Source: Methylobacterium fujisawaense
Lineage (GTDB): Bacteria; Pseudomonadota; Alphaproteobacteria; Rhizobiales; Beijerinckiaceae
Assembly (NCBI RefSeq): GCF_014138435.1
Contig: NZ_JACJIM010000008.1
Span: 186,001 to 250,000 of the forward strand
Direction of reading: 5' to 3'
Length of the DNA: 64,000 bases
Shown here piece by piece: positions 30,455-38,777 of this stretch. The notes under the pieces are model-generated. The model ran no database searches, was not told where the DNA came from, and saw nothing but the letters and a program-made list of their open reading frames with translations. The stretch's first letter is position 1, and the number at the start of each line of letters is the position of its first letter. The translations under genes and the position numbers were made by a program.

Positions 30455-31318
30455 CTACCGCTCGGTCTCGCGCCGCGGATCGTCGTGGGGGGACGGCCCG
30501 AGCGCCGAAACGGGTGCGACCTTCCGGGGCCGAGTGCGATCGACGTAGCCGTGCGGCTCGAACCTCTCGACGGGCTTGCTCGGCGGCCAGTAGTCGGCTT
30601 CGCCGAAGCGCAGTCCCGGCAGGCACGAAATCGTCTTGAGAACCGACGGGCGGCTATCGACCCGCCGCGGTTCGATCCTAACGCCCTCGTGCGCCGGAAC
30701 GGGCTTCCCATCTTCCCAGCGGATCGAGCCGCGAGGCGCATCCTTCACATCACCCCAAATGGTGCCGAGAAGCGCGCCTTCCGGGTTCGGCCAGGACGCG
30801 CGCCAGTGCTGCGGACCGGCCAGGAAGGGTTGAAGGGTCGGGAGGTCGATCGTCTCGCCCAGGTCACGGGCGCGATTGCGCAAGCCGTCGGCGGCCTCGG
30901 CGTAGGCCGACAGATCCGACAAGACCGATGCCAGCGCCGTGGCGAGGTCGGGGTACTCGGCGTCGAGCCGGGCCTTCGCCTGCTCGCCCTGACGGACCGC
31001 AGCGGCCACGTCGGCGCGGAACTCCGCAAGGCGCTCCGACTGAAGGGCCTCGGCGTGAGCGGCACGAAGCTCGCGGATCGCATGATTGGCGACCTGGACT
31101 TCGGCACGCGCAAGCGCAGTGGCCGCCTCGGCGGCGACGATGCCGGGCGCGTCGAGAGCGTCGAGGGCCGCCTTGTGCTTCGATCCGGAGGCGTCGACCC
31201 GAGCCTGAGCAGCGGCACGGGCGGCCTTCTGAGCCTCGATCTTGGCGGCAATCTCGGCCGACGCGACCGGCGGCGCGGTGCGAGCCCGGCCGGGGAAGAG
31301 CTTGTCGAAGATGTTCAC
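30455..31318 (-). CDS. coiled-coil protein, element-encoded
   Basis: 287 residues. After MNIFDKLFPGRARTAPPV comes a long Ala/Glu-rich coiled coil (about 20-160), then a compact C-terminal region with W-rich segments (FLAGPQHWRASWPNPEGALL, RFGEADYWPPSKPVERFEPHG). Proteins of this composition are common in phage early regions, but no family is identified. Its start overlaps the stop of the HTH gene upstream by 4 bp, so the two are translated together. Confidence 0.65.
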   Translation of the reverse strand: MNIFDKLFPGRARTAPPVASAEIAAKIEAQKAARAAAQARVDASGSKHKAALDALDAPGIVAAEAATALARAEVQVANHAIRELRAAHAEALQSERLAEFRADVAAAVRQGEQAKARLDAEYPDLATALASVLSDLSAYAEAADGLRNRARDLGETIDLPTLQPFLAGPQHWRASWPNPEGALLGTIWGDVKDAPRGSIRWEDGKPVPAHEGVRIEPRRVDSRPSVLKTISCLPGLRFGEADYWPPSKPVERFEPHGYVDRTRPRKVAPVSALGPSPHDDPRRETER

Positions 31319-31515
31319 GCGACACCCCCGACGGTGCGAGCCTTCAGGTACTTCACGAGTTCGACGTTCGGATAGAGCGCCTTGCGGGGAGAAAAGCGCA
31401 CTACGGCCGGTCCTTCACCCTTCCGCTCCATCTCGCGCAACGTCGTGACGCTGACGCCGAGCAGTTCGGCGACTTCGGCACGGTTGCAAAAATCTTTGGG
31501 ATTGACTTCGGCCAT
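31315..31515 (-). CDS. AlpA/excisionase-like HTH protein
   Basis: 66 residues with a MerR-like winged HTH: FCNRAEVAELLGVSVTTLREMERKGEGPAVVRFSPRKALYPNVELVKYLKAR. This is the AlpA/excisionase (HTH_17) pattern. First gene of the minus-strand unit 31515-30455. It may activate the element's genes or assist excision. Confidence 0.75.
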   Translation of the reverse strand: MAEVNPKDFCNRAEVAELLGVSVTTLREMERKGEGPAVVRFSPRKALYPNVELVKYLKARTVGGVA

Positions 31516-31700
31516 GATGAACCTTCTCGGCTGTAATTAGCGACAGGCTCCATTTGACCGCGCTTAACTGCGCTTGTCGGGGCTGTTCGAATCGCCCCTC
31601 CAAACGAAAAAAGGCGAGCGACCGAAGTCGCCCGCCAAGTCACTGAGGAAGGATCATAGTATGCCGCCCCCGCATCCGAGTCGCGGGGCCGATCGCGTCG

Positions 31701-32141
31701 CTATCCGGCGGCCCCCGAAGCGGTCGGCGCCTCATCCGACTGCCTAATCGCTTTCAAGTGATGCTCGCGGTAAGCGACTTGGGCGGTCAGCCGGATCGCC
31801 TCAGGCATTGTGAGGTCAAGCCGTTCGGCGATCGGTCGAAGCGCCTCAACGATCTCCGGCGGTAGGGCGCGTTCGGTCGGAAGAGGAACGAACTCGAACT
31901 TCAGATGCCCGAGCACAGCTTCGATCGAGTCGAGGTTTGGACGGTTCTTATGGCGCCAAGCCTTGATCGTCGGGCGGTTCACCCCCGACCCGGCCTCGAC
32001 GGCGTCATAGGTCTGACCCTGGCGACGCATCTCGGCAAAGACGAGCTTCACATGCGGGCCGACCCGCTCGGGGATTGTCACCGTCGAGGGGCGCCGCTTC
32101 TTCGGCTTGATGGAGCGGCTGAAGGTTGGGGAAGAAGGCAT
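31701..32141 (-). CDS. putative repressor with HTH domain
   Basis: 146 residues. The middle (MRRQGQTYDAVEAGSGVNRPTIKAWRHKNRPNLDSIEAVLGHLKFEFVPLP) is an XRE-like helix-turn-helix of the type found in phage regulators. The C-terminal part is a helical domain (EALRPIAERLDLTMPEAIRLTAQVAYREHH). It is divergent from the AT-rich membrane gene, with an inverted repeat in the gap, so it probably represses that gene and itself. Confidence 0.68.
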   Translation of the reverse strand: MPSSPTFSRSIKPKKRRPSTVTIPERVGPHVKLVFAEMRRQGQTYDAVEAGSGVNRPTIKAWRHKNRPNLDSIEAVLGHLKFEFVPLPTERALPPEIVEALRPIAERLDLTMPEAIRLTAQVAYREHHLKAIRQSDEAPTASGAAG

Positions 32142-32143
32142 GC

Positions 32144-32162
32144 GGCGATTTTAGTGATCGCC
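32144..32162. promoter_or_regulatory. inverted repeat between divergent genes, candidate operator
   Basis: GGCGAT, 7-nt spacer, ATCGCC. It lies in the 61-bp gap between the repressor-like gene and the membrane protein gene, next to both starts. Confidence 0.4.
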
Positions 32163-32202
32163 ACCAGATCGAGGGAGATTGATCCGGTAGCACTCTACGT
32201 GC

Positions 32203-33318
32203 ATGAGCGTTATCGAACGGTCTACAGGATTAGGGCGGGACATGGCTGAGGCTGGGTACAAGGAAGTGCAAAAGCGTCCCTCGCGCCTAATACGCTTCTC
32301 TGCCTTATTAATAGTTTCCGGGATCATATCCGGCGCGTCCGGACTGATAGTTCAGTATTTCAATCTGAGTATTTCCAAATCTAGCGCATTTGACCAATAC
32401 TCAACTATATCTAATATCACAATTGCAGCACTTCTATTTGGCGTCGCCCTGTTTTTGCTCGGCATGCTCGCTTTCTCGGCCGCATATTTAAATGTATTTT
32501 CGTCGGAGGACAAGAATAATCCTGACGAATTAAACGAATTAATACTGGCTCTTCAAAGTCAGTTCGCTGAATTGGATTCCAAGGTCGCCGATATTGCTTC
32601 CAAAAACACGGATAAACAGATACTGGGGAATTATGAGAGAATATTCAAGACCGAATTTAAAGACAAATTTGATCAAAAATTTGGTAGATCTGCAAGTGAA
32701 ATAATTAAAGACGCTTCATTGAAAGAGTACACGCCCCAGATTTATAAAGAAAAATCTTTTGGAAACTTGATGAATATGTCTGAAAATCACATCGGCGGAC
32801 TACAGCGCCAAATTCAGTCACAGCTTAGGACGGCCAACTTCAACGTCTGGGCCGGATTGGCTTTTTCGATATTCGGGCTTATTGTTATGGGTTATATTGT
32901 ATTTGAATTTAATACTGTGCGAGATTCTTTATCTGATTGGACGCAATTCTTGTTTGCGTTCATCCCAAAATTTACGTTTGTGCTCTTGTTCGAAAGCATA
33001 TCATTCTTCTTCTTTAGAGCTTATCGCGAAGATAGGGCAATGGTTAGGTATTTGCGGAATGAGGCTACTAATATGGAGGAAAAAGCTCTGGGAATAATGG
33101 CATCCGCTCTCTTCGGAACTCCAGAATCAACTGCGACGAGTGTGACCGCACTCTTGGCGACAGAGCGCAATTTTATTGTAAAGAAAGGTGAAAAAACAAT
33201 CATCGAGTCTATGCAGGGGAATAATCCTGTATTGTTCGAAACGCTGATCAATCAAATATTGAACCGGCTCAGCGTTGGTCAGAACTTGCGAGGCGGATCG
33301 CAGGCTGAGTCAAAATAA
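32203..33318 (+). CDS. four-TM membrane protein, AT-rich cargo gene of unknown function
   Basis: 371 residues. Two hydrophobic helices at about 29-51 and 73-96, a soluble loop with a heptad-like stretch (110-135) and charged region to about 210, then two more helices at 214-236 and 249-271, and a cytosolic C-terminal tail (EDRAMVRYLRNEATNMEEKALG and beyond). Codon and base use are strikingly AT-rich compared with every neighbour, including the rest of the element, so it was acquired separately. Placement as a single plus-strand gene beside a repressor is typical of phage-defence or superinfection-exclusion cargo. No family is recognised; the function is not asserted. Confidence 0.75.
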   Translation: MSVIERSTGLGRDMAEAGYKEVQKRPSRLIRFSALLIVSGIISGASGLIVQYFNLSISKSSAFDQYSTISNITIAALLFGVALFLLGMLAFSAAYLNVFSSEDKNNPDELNELILALQSQFAELDSKVADIASKNTDKQILGNYERIFKTEFKDKFDQKFGRSASEIIKDASLKEYTPQIYKEKSFGNLMNMSENHIGGLQRQIQSQLRTANFNVWAGLAFSIFGLIVMGYIVFEFNTVRDSLSDWTQFLFAFIPKFTFVLLFESISFFFFRAYREDRAMVRYLRNEATNMEEKALGIMASALFGTPESTATSVTALLATERNFIVKKGEKTIIESMQGNNPVLFETLINQILNRLSVGQNLRGGSQAESK

Positions 33319-33427
33319 GCTAAAGAAATTTTGTATGTCTAGCGAGGAGGGGCGGTTGTGCGTCACCCGCTTGGGGTGCCCCCGTGGAGGGACCCAAGCG
33401 CATAGCAGCGCATTTCATCGCGTTCAG

Positions 33428-34006
33428 TCATGCTTTGGGCGCTGATCCGCTGACTTCGCTCTCGCACGCGCTCGCCGCGGCAAACATGGCGGCCCAAGCG
33501 TGGATCCGCTCACCGACAAGGCGTCCGACGCGCTCGAAAGAAGGCCGCACCCAAGCACCGCCAGCCCGCTTCGCCGTGATCCGCTCGATCGGCCCGAGCC
33601 CGCGTTCGCTCAACCAACGCTTTAACGAGTTCGGCCCTCTCGGCCCGTTCGGCAGAGCAACGATCTCAGTCGGCGCATAACGGCCCGCTCGCTTGACCTC
33701 GACGAGGCTGACGCTCACCCCAAGGTCTATATAGAAGTCTATATTAGACCCAAGGGTGAGCCTCACAGCTTCCGACATATTCTGAGCCGCTTTGGCGCTC
33801 GGCGCGAGGTCGGGGAACGCCGCCTGAATATCGGACGCGGCGGTCAGCACGACACCTTCAGCCGCCATGTCAGCCCATGCGCCGAGACGAACGGCTCTCC
33901 ATTCCTCGACCCGATCAACCGTAACCGGCAGGGGCACGTCTGACACGATATCGAGGAAGAATGCCTCGTCGGGACCGCGGCGCAGCGGACGCAAGCGGCC
34001 GATCGC
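33428..34006 (-). pseudogene. C-terminal fragment of the primase-helicase, downstream of an amber codon
   Basis: This frame is directly continuous with the preceding ORF: 188 residues can be read from a TTG at 33994, but the in-frame TAG at 34007-34009 is only four codons upstream and no ribosome site is present. Read through, the junction gives EGQLI-(stop)-AIGRLRP, a perfect helicase motif VI if the stop was a glutamine (CAG to TAG). The fragment (DEAFFLDIVSDVPLPVTVD, then IDLGVSVSLVEVKRAGRYAP) is therefore the natural C-terminus of the same protein. Confidence 0.8.
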
Positions 34007-36682
34007 CTAAATCAACTGCCCCTCGCAGATCTGCCAACGCAAAGCCTCGACCGTCGGATCGGAATGGCGGTAGGGCTCGACCGGATAGCTCGACCCATCT
34101 CTGAGCCTGATTGCGCCGGGGACGCGCGCATACCAGCGGCGCTCACCCGGCTTCGGCATAGTATCGGCAGCCTCGACGGGGACGCCCGTCAGCGAGCCCG
34201 CGTCGGCCTCCATGGCGAAGATGGGCGGCATGGCCTGCCCGATTACGATCATCCCGGCGACCGCTTCCATGTCGTTCCGCCCCGACAGACCGTTGAAGTG
34301 GCCCATCACGACGTTCGCCGGCAGGCCCATACCGGTGAGACGTTCTTCCACCGCCGCTTGCGCCACGATCGCGATATCCCGAGGGTACGCCAGCGCCGCT
34401 CGGAGCACGATCAGACGCCGAAGGTCGTCGAAGGTGCGCGCATTGCCCTCGCCTTTTCCGGTCAGCCCGAGCTTCGTCGACGAGACGGGCGCGCCAACGA
34501 TCTGACGCACGAAACGGTACGGGCTCCACTCGGCGGCGATTGACGCGATCTCGTCGACTTCGAGGCCAAGCACCGGCTCGATCACGCTCGGCGGGGGCGC
34601 GGTCGCGTCGAGGATCAGGGTCGGCGCCCGCCAAGAGGCATGTACGGTCGTGAGCGGCCGTAGCTCGATCATCCGAGCCCCGGACTCAGGATCGCGGGCC
34701 AGCCGTATCCGACCGCTCTTCGGCGTCTCACCGTCGAGAAACGCGGCAATTTCGTCCCATAAAACTATGAGGTCGCGCGCAAGCTTATTGCTCGCCCCGG
34801 TCTCGGCGGCTCTACGCTTGCGCTCCCGAGGCTCCATCAGTGGCGTAATGCCCGGATCGGCGTACCGGGCCTGCTCGAAGCCGCGGGCCGAGGCGGCGGC
34901 GTCAGCGGTCAGGCCAGCCGCCACCAAAGCCGCACGACACAGCGGCCCGTCTTCCGAGGCTCGTGCCGCGCGGATCAGCGCCTCCCGCCAAGCCTTCATC
35001 TTCGATGCGTTCTCAGGCCCGGCGAGAACGCCCGCACTCTCGATCTCGTCGAGGGCGCGCGAGACGGGTTTCTGAGGAATGCCGCCCGACACGAACGCCT
35101 CGTCGATCACGAGCGCGTCGACCCGTCCGATCGCCGCGGGAAGCGGCAGGAAGAGCATCGCATGCGTCACGATCCAAGCCTGAGGCATCGCCTCGCGCTG
35201 GCGCATGTACCCGCAAGTCTCGAAGTGAGGGCAGCGCACGAGGCGCCGGGCTTCCGCGTCGCGCTGCTCGCACACGGTCTCGGCAATGCTCCACGCGCCG
35301 GCCTGGCGGGCATCGGCGACAGCACTGAGATTGAGACACATCGGACTACCCGGCGCCTCAGGATCGAGCCGTTCCCGGCCGCGCCATACGTGAGCAATGA
35401 TGCCTTGCCGCGCGAGCCGGGCTGCGATTTCGTCGCCGAGGTCCACACGCGGCACCGCGAAGACAACGCTCAGGCCGGCGCGGATCGCGCGGGCGGCGGC
35501 AGTAACGGCGGCGTCGGTCTTGCCGACCCCAGCCTCGATCCTGAAGATCCGCCCCCGCGGCACCGGCTGAAGGAGCGCGCCGCCGCCATTGAAGATCGCG
35601 AGCGCGTTCCGGTACTCGGGCGCGTAGCGCTCGAAGAACCCGTCGACCCCCGCGCGGACTGCGGCTTCCGCATCGGCAAGCGGGCAAGCCTCATTGGGGT
35701 AGGTCGGCGCCGCCATCTCGCGATTCACCGGAAGCTTCACCTTCCGTTGCTTCACTCGAACGAGTGCGGCACGGGCCTTCGCTTCGGCTTCCGCCTTCGT
35801 CCATTCCCGGCCCTCGACGGTGGTCCGAGCGGTCGCTAGGAAGTTGGCCCAAGCGGCATCGGTCAGAGCTTCGAGGGTCAGCGGCTCGCCCCGCTTAGCG
35901 AAGCCGCACGCGGCCCGCCACACCAAATTCGTAAGGTGCGCCTCGCGACCGTCGACAACGAAGCCTTCGGCGTCCCGCACGACCTCGGCCGATCCGCCGC
36001 CTTCGGTGCGCTTGCGGCTTGAGCCGGATGCGGAAAGGGGCAGGACGCCGTCTACAAGGCTCCGGAAGGCCGCGACTTGCTCGGCCGTAATCTCGGGCGC
36101 CTCGCCAGGCAAGGCCGTCAGCGGGCTTTCTGCGCCGATCCAGCGGTACGGGCGCAGGGTCTTCGGGTGAATGCCGAAGGCGACAAACTGTGAGCCGACG
36201 GCCTGAATGTCGATCCCGTCGCCAGCCCCGTTCAGCGCCTTATGCGCTTCTTTCGGCATAGCCTCGTACGCGCGGTATACAAGAAGGCGACGGGGAGCCC
36301 GCCCCTCGCGGATGAACGGCGTCGGCCCGAAAACTTCGAACGCCATGCCCTGGATCTCGTCGACAAGCACCGGGTCGGATACGTCGATATCAACACCGAT
36401 GACGGAGCCGCATGGGATTCCAGTCCCTTGCGCGTCGGGGTGCTGACGCGCCCAAGACTCGATCGCGTTGCGTTGCGTCTTGGCGAACTCGTCAAGTTCG
36501 TCTTCTGAGCGATAGACGGCGAACATGTCCCACGACTTGATCGCGGGACGTTTGCCGTCGGACTTGTGCTTGCCGTCGTGGGGCGTGATCGGGATCGACG
36601 CCCAACCGTGCTCGCGCATGCGGGAACGGACTTCGAGCGCAGTCAGCCGGTCTACACCGGAGCGCGGGGGCTCGGAGATCAT
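34007..36682 (-). CDS. bifunctional primase-polymerase/helicase-like protein, truncated by amber codon
   Basis: 891 residues. The N-terminal part (1-210) resembles prim-pol domains, with the acidic pair in IGVDIDVSD (Asp98, Asp100) and a later GIDIQAVGSQFVAFGIHPKT. The second half is an SF2-type helicase: Walker A IEAGVGKTDAA near 385, a cysteine cluster (CEQRD, CPHFETCGYM) near 465-500 that could bind Zn or Fe-S, and the DEAx box VIDEAF near 525. The protein stops inside motif VI, so it should be inactive as a helicase unless the stop is suppressed. It would replicate the element. Confidence 0.78.
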   Translation of the reverse strand: MISEPPRSGVDRLTALEVRSRMREHGWASIPITPHDGKHKSDGKRPAIKSWDMFAVYRSEDELDEFAKTQRNAIESWARQHPDAQGTGIPCGSVIGVDIDVSDPVLVDEIQGMAFEVFGPTPFIREGRAPRRLLVYRAYEAMPKEAHKALNGAGDGIDIQAVGSQFVAFGIHPKTLRPYRWIGAESPLTALPGEAPEITAEQVAAFRSLVDGVLPLSASGSSRKRTEGGGSAEVVRDAEGFVVDGREAHLTNLVWRAACGFAKRGEPLTLEALTDAAWANFLATARTTVEGREWTKAEAEAKARAALVRVKQRKVKLPVNREMAAPTYPNEACPLADAEAAVRAGVDGFFERYAPEYRNALAIFNGGGALLQPVPRGRIFRIEAGVGKTDAAVTAAARAIRAGLSVVFAVPRVDLGDEIAARLARQGIIAHVWRGRERLDPEAPGSPMCLNLSAVADARQAGAWSIAETVCEQRDAEARRLVRCPHFETCGYMRQREAMPQAWIVTHAMLFLPLPAAIGRVDALVIDEAFVSGGIPQKPVSRALDEIESAGVLAGPENASKMKAWREALIRAARASEDGPLCRAALVAAGLTADAAASARGFEQARYADPGITPLMEPRERKRRAAETGASNKLARDLIVLWDEIAAFLDGETPKSGRIRLARDPESGARMIELRPLTTVHASWRAPTLILDATAPPPSVIEPVLGLEVDEIASIAAEWSPYRFVRQIVGAPVSSTKLGLTGKGEGNARTFDDLRRLIVLRAALAYPRDIAIVAQAAVEERLTGMGLPANVVMGHFNGLSGRNDMEAVAGMIVIGQAMPPIFAMEADAGSLTGVPVEAADTMPKPGERRWYARVPGAIRLRDGSSYPVEPYRHSDPTVEALRWQICEGQLI

Positions 36683-36690
36683 GACGGCTC

Positions 36691-37203
36691 TCAGCGAGCC
36701 GCGGGGGAGCTAACAACGGTCTTGGCCGCGGCGGGCGCGAGCCGACCGAGGTAGGCCTTCAGATGCTTCAAAGCGACCCGCGGAGGCAGGCCCATGACCC
36801 TGATCGGATATTCAATGATAGCGATCGGAAGGTCGCCGTAGGGGCCGATCCGCGGGTCGCCGCTTTCGATCAAATCTTCAGCTTCTTCGAACGCTCGATC
36901 TACAGGCCGGGTGCCGATCTTCGACAAGCCCGCATAAGAAACCGTGACACGAAATCCGGACCGGAAGACGATCGTGATGCAATGCATGTCATCGAGGTCA
37001 CTTTGCTCGTGAACCGTCCGTGCGTCGACGTGGCGCCATTCGCGGATGCGGTAAGCGATGCGGTCATCCTGATCGAAGAGATCAGCGTCGTCGGGCTCGT
37101 GAGGTCTGATCGGAGACCGCGGAAAGGGAGGATCGTTTTGATCGCCTTCGCCGTCGGTAACCACGAACAGGGCTTGCGACGTAGTCTTGAACTTGATGCC
37201 CAT
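36691..37203 (-). CDS. hypothetical protein, element-encoded
   Basis: 170 residues from the ATG at 37201-37203 (MGIKFKTTSQALFVV). The longer ORF to 37278 would cross a terminator and is rejected. An alpha/beta protein with an acidic middle (EPDDADLFDQDDRIAYRI) and a closing segment VALKHLKAYLGRLAP. It ends 8 bp before the primase-helicase start, so the two are probably one operon. No family recognised. Confidence 0.65.
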   Translation of the reverse strand: MGIKFKTTSQALFVVTDGEGDQNDPPFPRSPIRPHEPDDADLFDQDDRIAYRIREWRHVDARTVHEQSDLDDMHCITIVFRSGFRVTVSYAGLSKIGTRPVDRAFEEAEDLIESGDPRIGPYGDLPIAIIEYPIRVMGLPPRVALKHLKAYLGRLAPAAAKTVVSSPAAR

Positions 37204-37236
37204 TTTAACACCGGAAGTTAGACTAAGCTCTGATCG

Positions 37237-37269
37237 AAAAGCCCTGACGCGCCAACGTCGGGGCTTTTT
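37237..37269. terminator. bidirectional terminator-like hairpin
   Basis: AAAAGCCCTGAC, 8-9-nt loop, GTCGGGGCTTTTT. One wobble in the 12-bp stem and a T run on each side. It separates the 58-residue HTH gene from the 170-residue gene downstream. Confidence 0.7.
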
Positions 37270-37277
37270 GCTGCTCA

Positions 37278-37454
37278 CTATGCTTTTGCGGACCGCGGCG
37301 TCCCCTCAAGGTATGCGCGCCAATCGTTCTCGTGGACGCTCGTCGAGCGACCGACCTTTCGAGCAATGAGCCGTCCCGCCGCGATGTCGGCGAAAAGCTT
37401 CGTTCTGCCGAACGGGCCGCGGTTCACGAGATCTTTGATGCGAAGAACAGTCAT
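37278..37454 (-). CDS. excisionase-family HTH protein (58 residues)
   Basis: Start ATG at 37452-37454, stop TAG at 37278-37280. The sequence MTVLRIKDLVNRGPFGRTKL, then FADIAAGRLIARKVGRSTSV and ENDWRAYLEGTP is the classic excisionase/HTH_17 layout: a turn with GRTKL, a wing with GRLIARKVGRST and a final W/Y-rich helix. It may be the directionality factor of the integrase or a promoter-binding regulator. Confidence 0.75.
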   Translation of the reverse strand: MTVLRIKDLVNRGPFGRTKLFADIAAGRLIARKVGRSTSVHENDWRAYLEGTPRSAKA

Positions 37455-37552
37455 TCGAGCCTAATTCGTCCGACTTCGATCGAGTTAGTTCACCCGACGG
37501 TACATATTTACGTCAATGGGCCCAAAATTAATTTTCGGGCGGCTAAATAAAC

Positions 37553-37584
37553 AAAAAGCCGGGCAACAAGGCCGCCCGGTTTTT
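37553..37584. terminator. bidirectional terminator
   Basis: AAAAAGCCGGGC, short loop, GCCCGGTTTTT. It lies just past the stop of the 53-residue gene on the minus strand. Confidence 0.7.
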
Positions 37585-37620
37585 GGCTTCGTGCGTTCGC
37601 GCGTCGGGCGATGCCGGCTC

Positions 37621-37782
37621 TCAAGCGACCTCGGGCGGCGAGACGACCGCGGCCTGTGCCGCCAGGGCGCGAAGTGCCTTCGCGGCGAGGGCCGCGTCCG
37701 TCGGACCGAGCGTAACGCCGTCGGTCTCACCCGCCTCTTCGAGAACCTCGGCTAGAGCGGCAGCGTATTGAGATTCGGACAT
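37621..37782 (-). CDS. small hypothetical protein, element-encoded
   Basis: 53 residues, MSESQYAAALAEVLEEAGETDG and onward, from the ATG at 37780-37782 preceded by GGAGAAGCT. Acidic, helical, Ala-rich. Followed by a good terminator. A longer start at 37878 has no ribosome site. Confidence 0.6.
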   Translation of the reverse strand: MSESQYAAALAEVLEEAGETDGVTLGPTDAALAAKALRALAAQAAVVSPPEVA

Positions 37783-37974
37783 AGCTTCTCCATGGCGCAG
37801 ATATGCGCGATCGAATGTTTCCGATATTAAGTTTGCGTCACGAACCAAATTATTCCGACGCCAGCGATTTATGTGCAACTTTTAATGAAACTTCGATGGC
37901 AATTATCGACGGATAATGCCAGTTATATCTGACGCATCGGTTTTTTACGACGGGAAAGGCGGATCGGATATAGA

Positions 37975-38199
37975 TCATGAAATCTCGGACGTGCTCGCGA
38001 TCTTCTCCGAGATACGGGACTGCGCCCATGCGTCGAGGTCGTCGGCGGTATAGACCGGGAAGCGCCCGAGCTTGCGATACAGCGGCCCGCCGCCGTGGCA
38101 TGCGAGCTTCGCCAAAGTCGCCGCCGTTCCGACCCCATATCGCGCCTTCAGGTATGCGGCGGCATCGCTTCGGCGAAGGAGGCTTTCGTTGGCCGTCAT
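37975..38199 (-). CDS. HTH-domain protein, excisionase-like
   Basis: 74 residues: LLRRSDAAAYLKARYGVGTAATLAKLACHGGGPLYRKLGRFPVYTADDLDAWAQSR. This is a well-known alphaproteobacterial HTH_17 pattern (GGGP-x-R-KLGR-x-YxxxDLDAW) found in prophages and islands beside integrases. It probably regulates element genes or excision. Confidence 0.78.
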   Translation of the reverse strand: MTANESLLRRSDAAAYLKARYGVGTAATLAKLACHGGGPLYRKLGRFPVYTADDLDAWAQSRISEKIASTSEIS

Positions 38200-38303
38200 A
38201 TCCAGTCATCCCCGGTAAGGCGCCGCGGTGGCGCCGGATGACCGTCTATTTCTCACATGTCGCACGACATGTGCGATTTTGTTGGTCCGAGATATTCGGA
38301 GAA

Positions 38304-38777
38304 TTACGGCTCGTCGGTCCAGGCATACCGACGGGCTTGCTCTTCAGCCTCTTCGAACTCGGCGATAGCCTTCTCGATCGTGCTTCGCTTAATCCCGGCC
38401 TTCGTACCTGCCGCTTCTAAGGCGCGTTGCCGACTCATGCCGCCGTCGACGAGGTCGCGAAAATGCCGAACCGCCTCGAAATGTTGCCCCGGCCCCGCTG
38501 GCGGCTTGCCGCGGTGACGACGTGAGAGGGCCTTAACCTGAAGCTCGCTTCCTGAGTGCTCGTCGAAAATGTCTGCGAGCCAGCTTCGAACCTCGCGCGG
38601 CAGGGGTGCGTCCCCCCGAAGAACTTCGACCAGGATGCTGAAGTTTTGCTCCGAGCCCGGCCCGATGCCCTCGATCCCCCACGCCGGCTTTCCGTCGATC
38701 ATGGGGGCTGAGAAGGTGCTTTGGCGACCCTCGATCGTGGCGATGAAGCCGGCCCAGTTCGGCGGAAGTTCAGCCAT
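38304..38777 (-). CDS. hypothetical protein coupled to the integrase
   Basis: 157 residues, start ATG at 38775-38777 overlapping the integrase stop by 8 bp. The end of the protein (GGMSRQRALEAAGTKAGIKRSTIEKAIAEFEEAEEQAR) looks like a HTH. The central part is LPREVRSWLADIFDEHSGSELQVKALSRR. No known family; probably a regulatory protein. Confidence 0.62.
   Translation of the reverse strand: MAELPPNWAGFIATIEGRQSTFSAPMIDGKPAWGIEGIGPGSEQNFSILVEVLRGDAPLPREVRSWLADIFDEHSGSELQVKALSRRHRGKPPAGPGQHFEAVRHFRDLVDGGMSRQRALEAAGTKAGIKRSTIEKAIAEFEEAEEQARRYAWTDEP

Noticed and set aside
37203-37278. The longer start (MSSKKPRR) for the 170-residue element gene
   Set aside because: It would place a terminator hairpin (37237-37269) inside the coding region; the ATG at 37203 is preferred.
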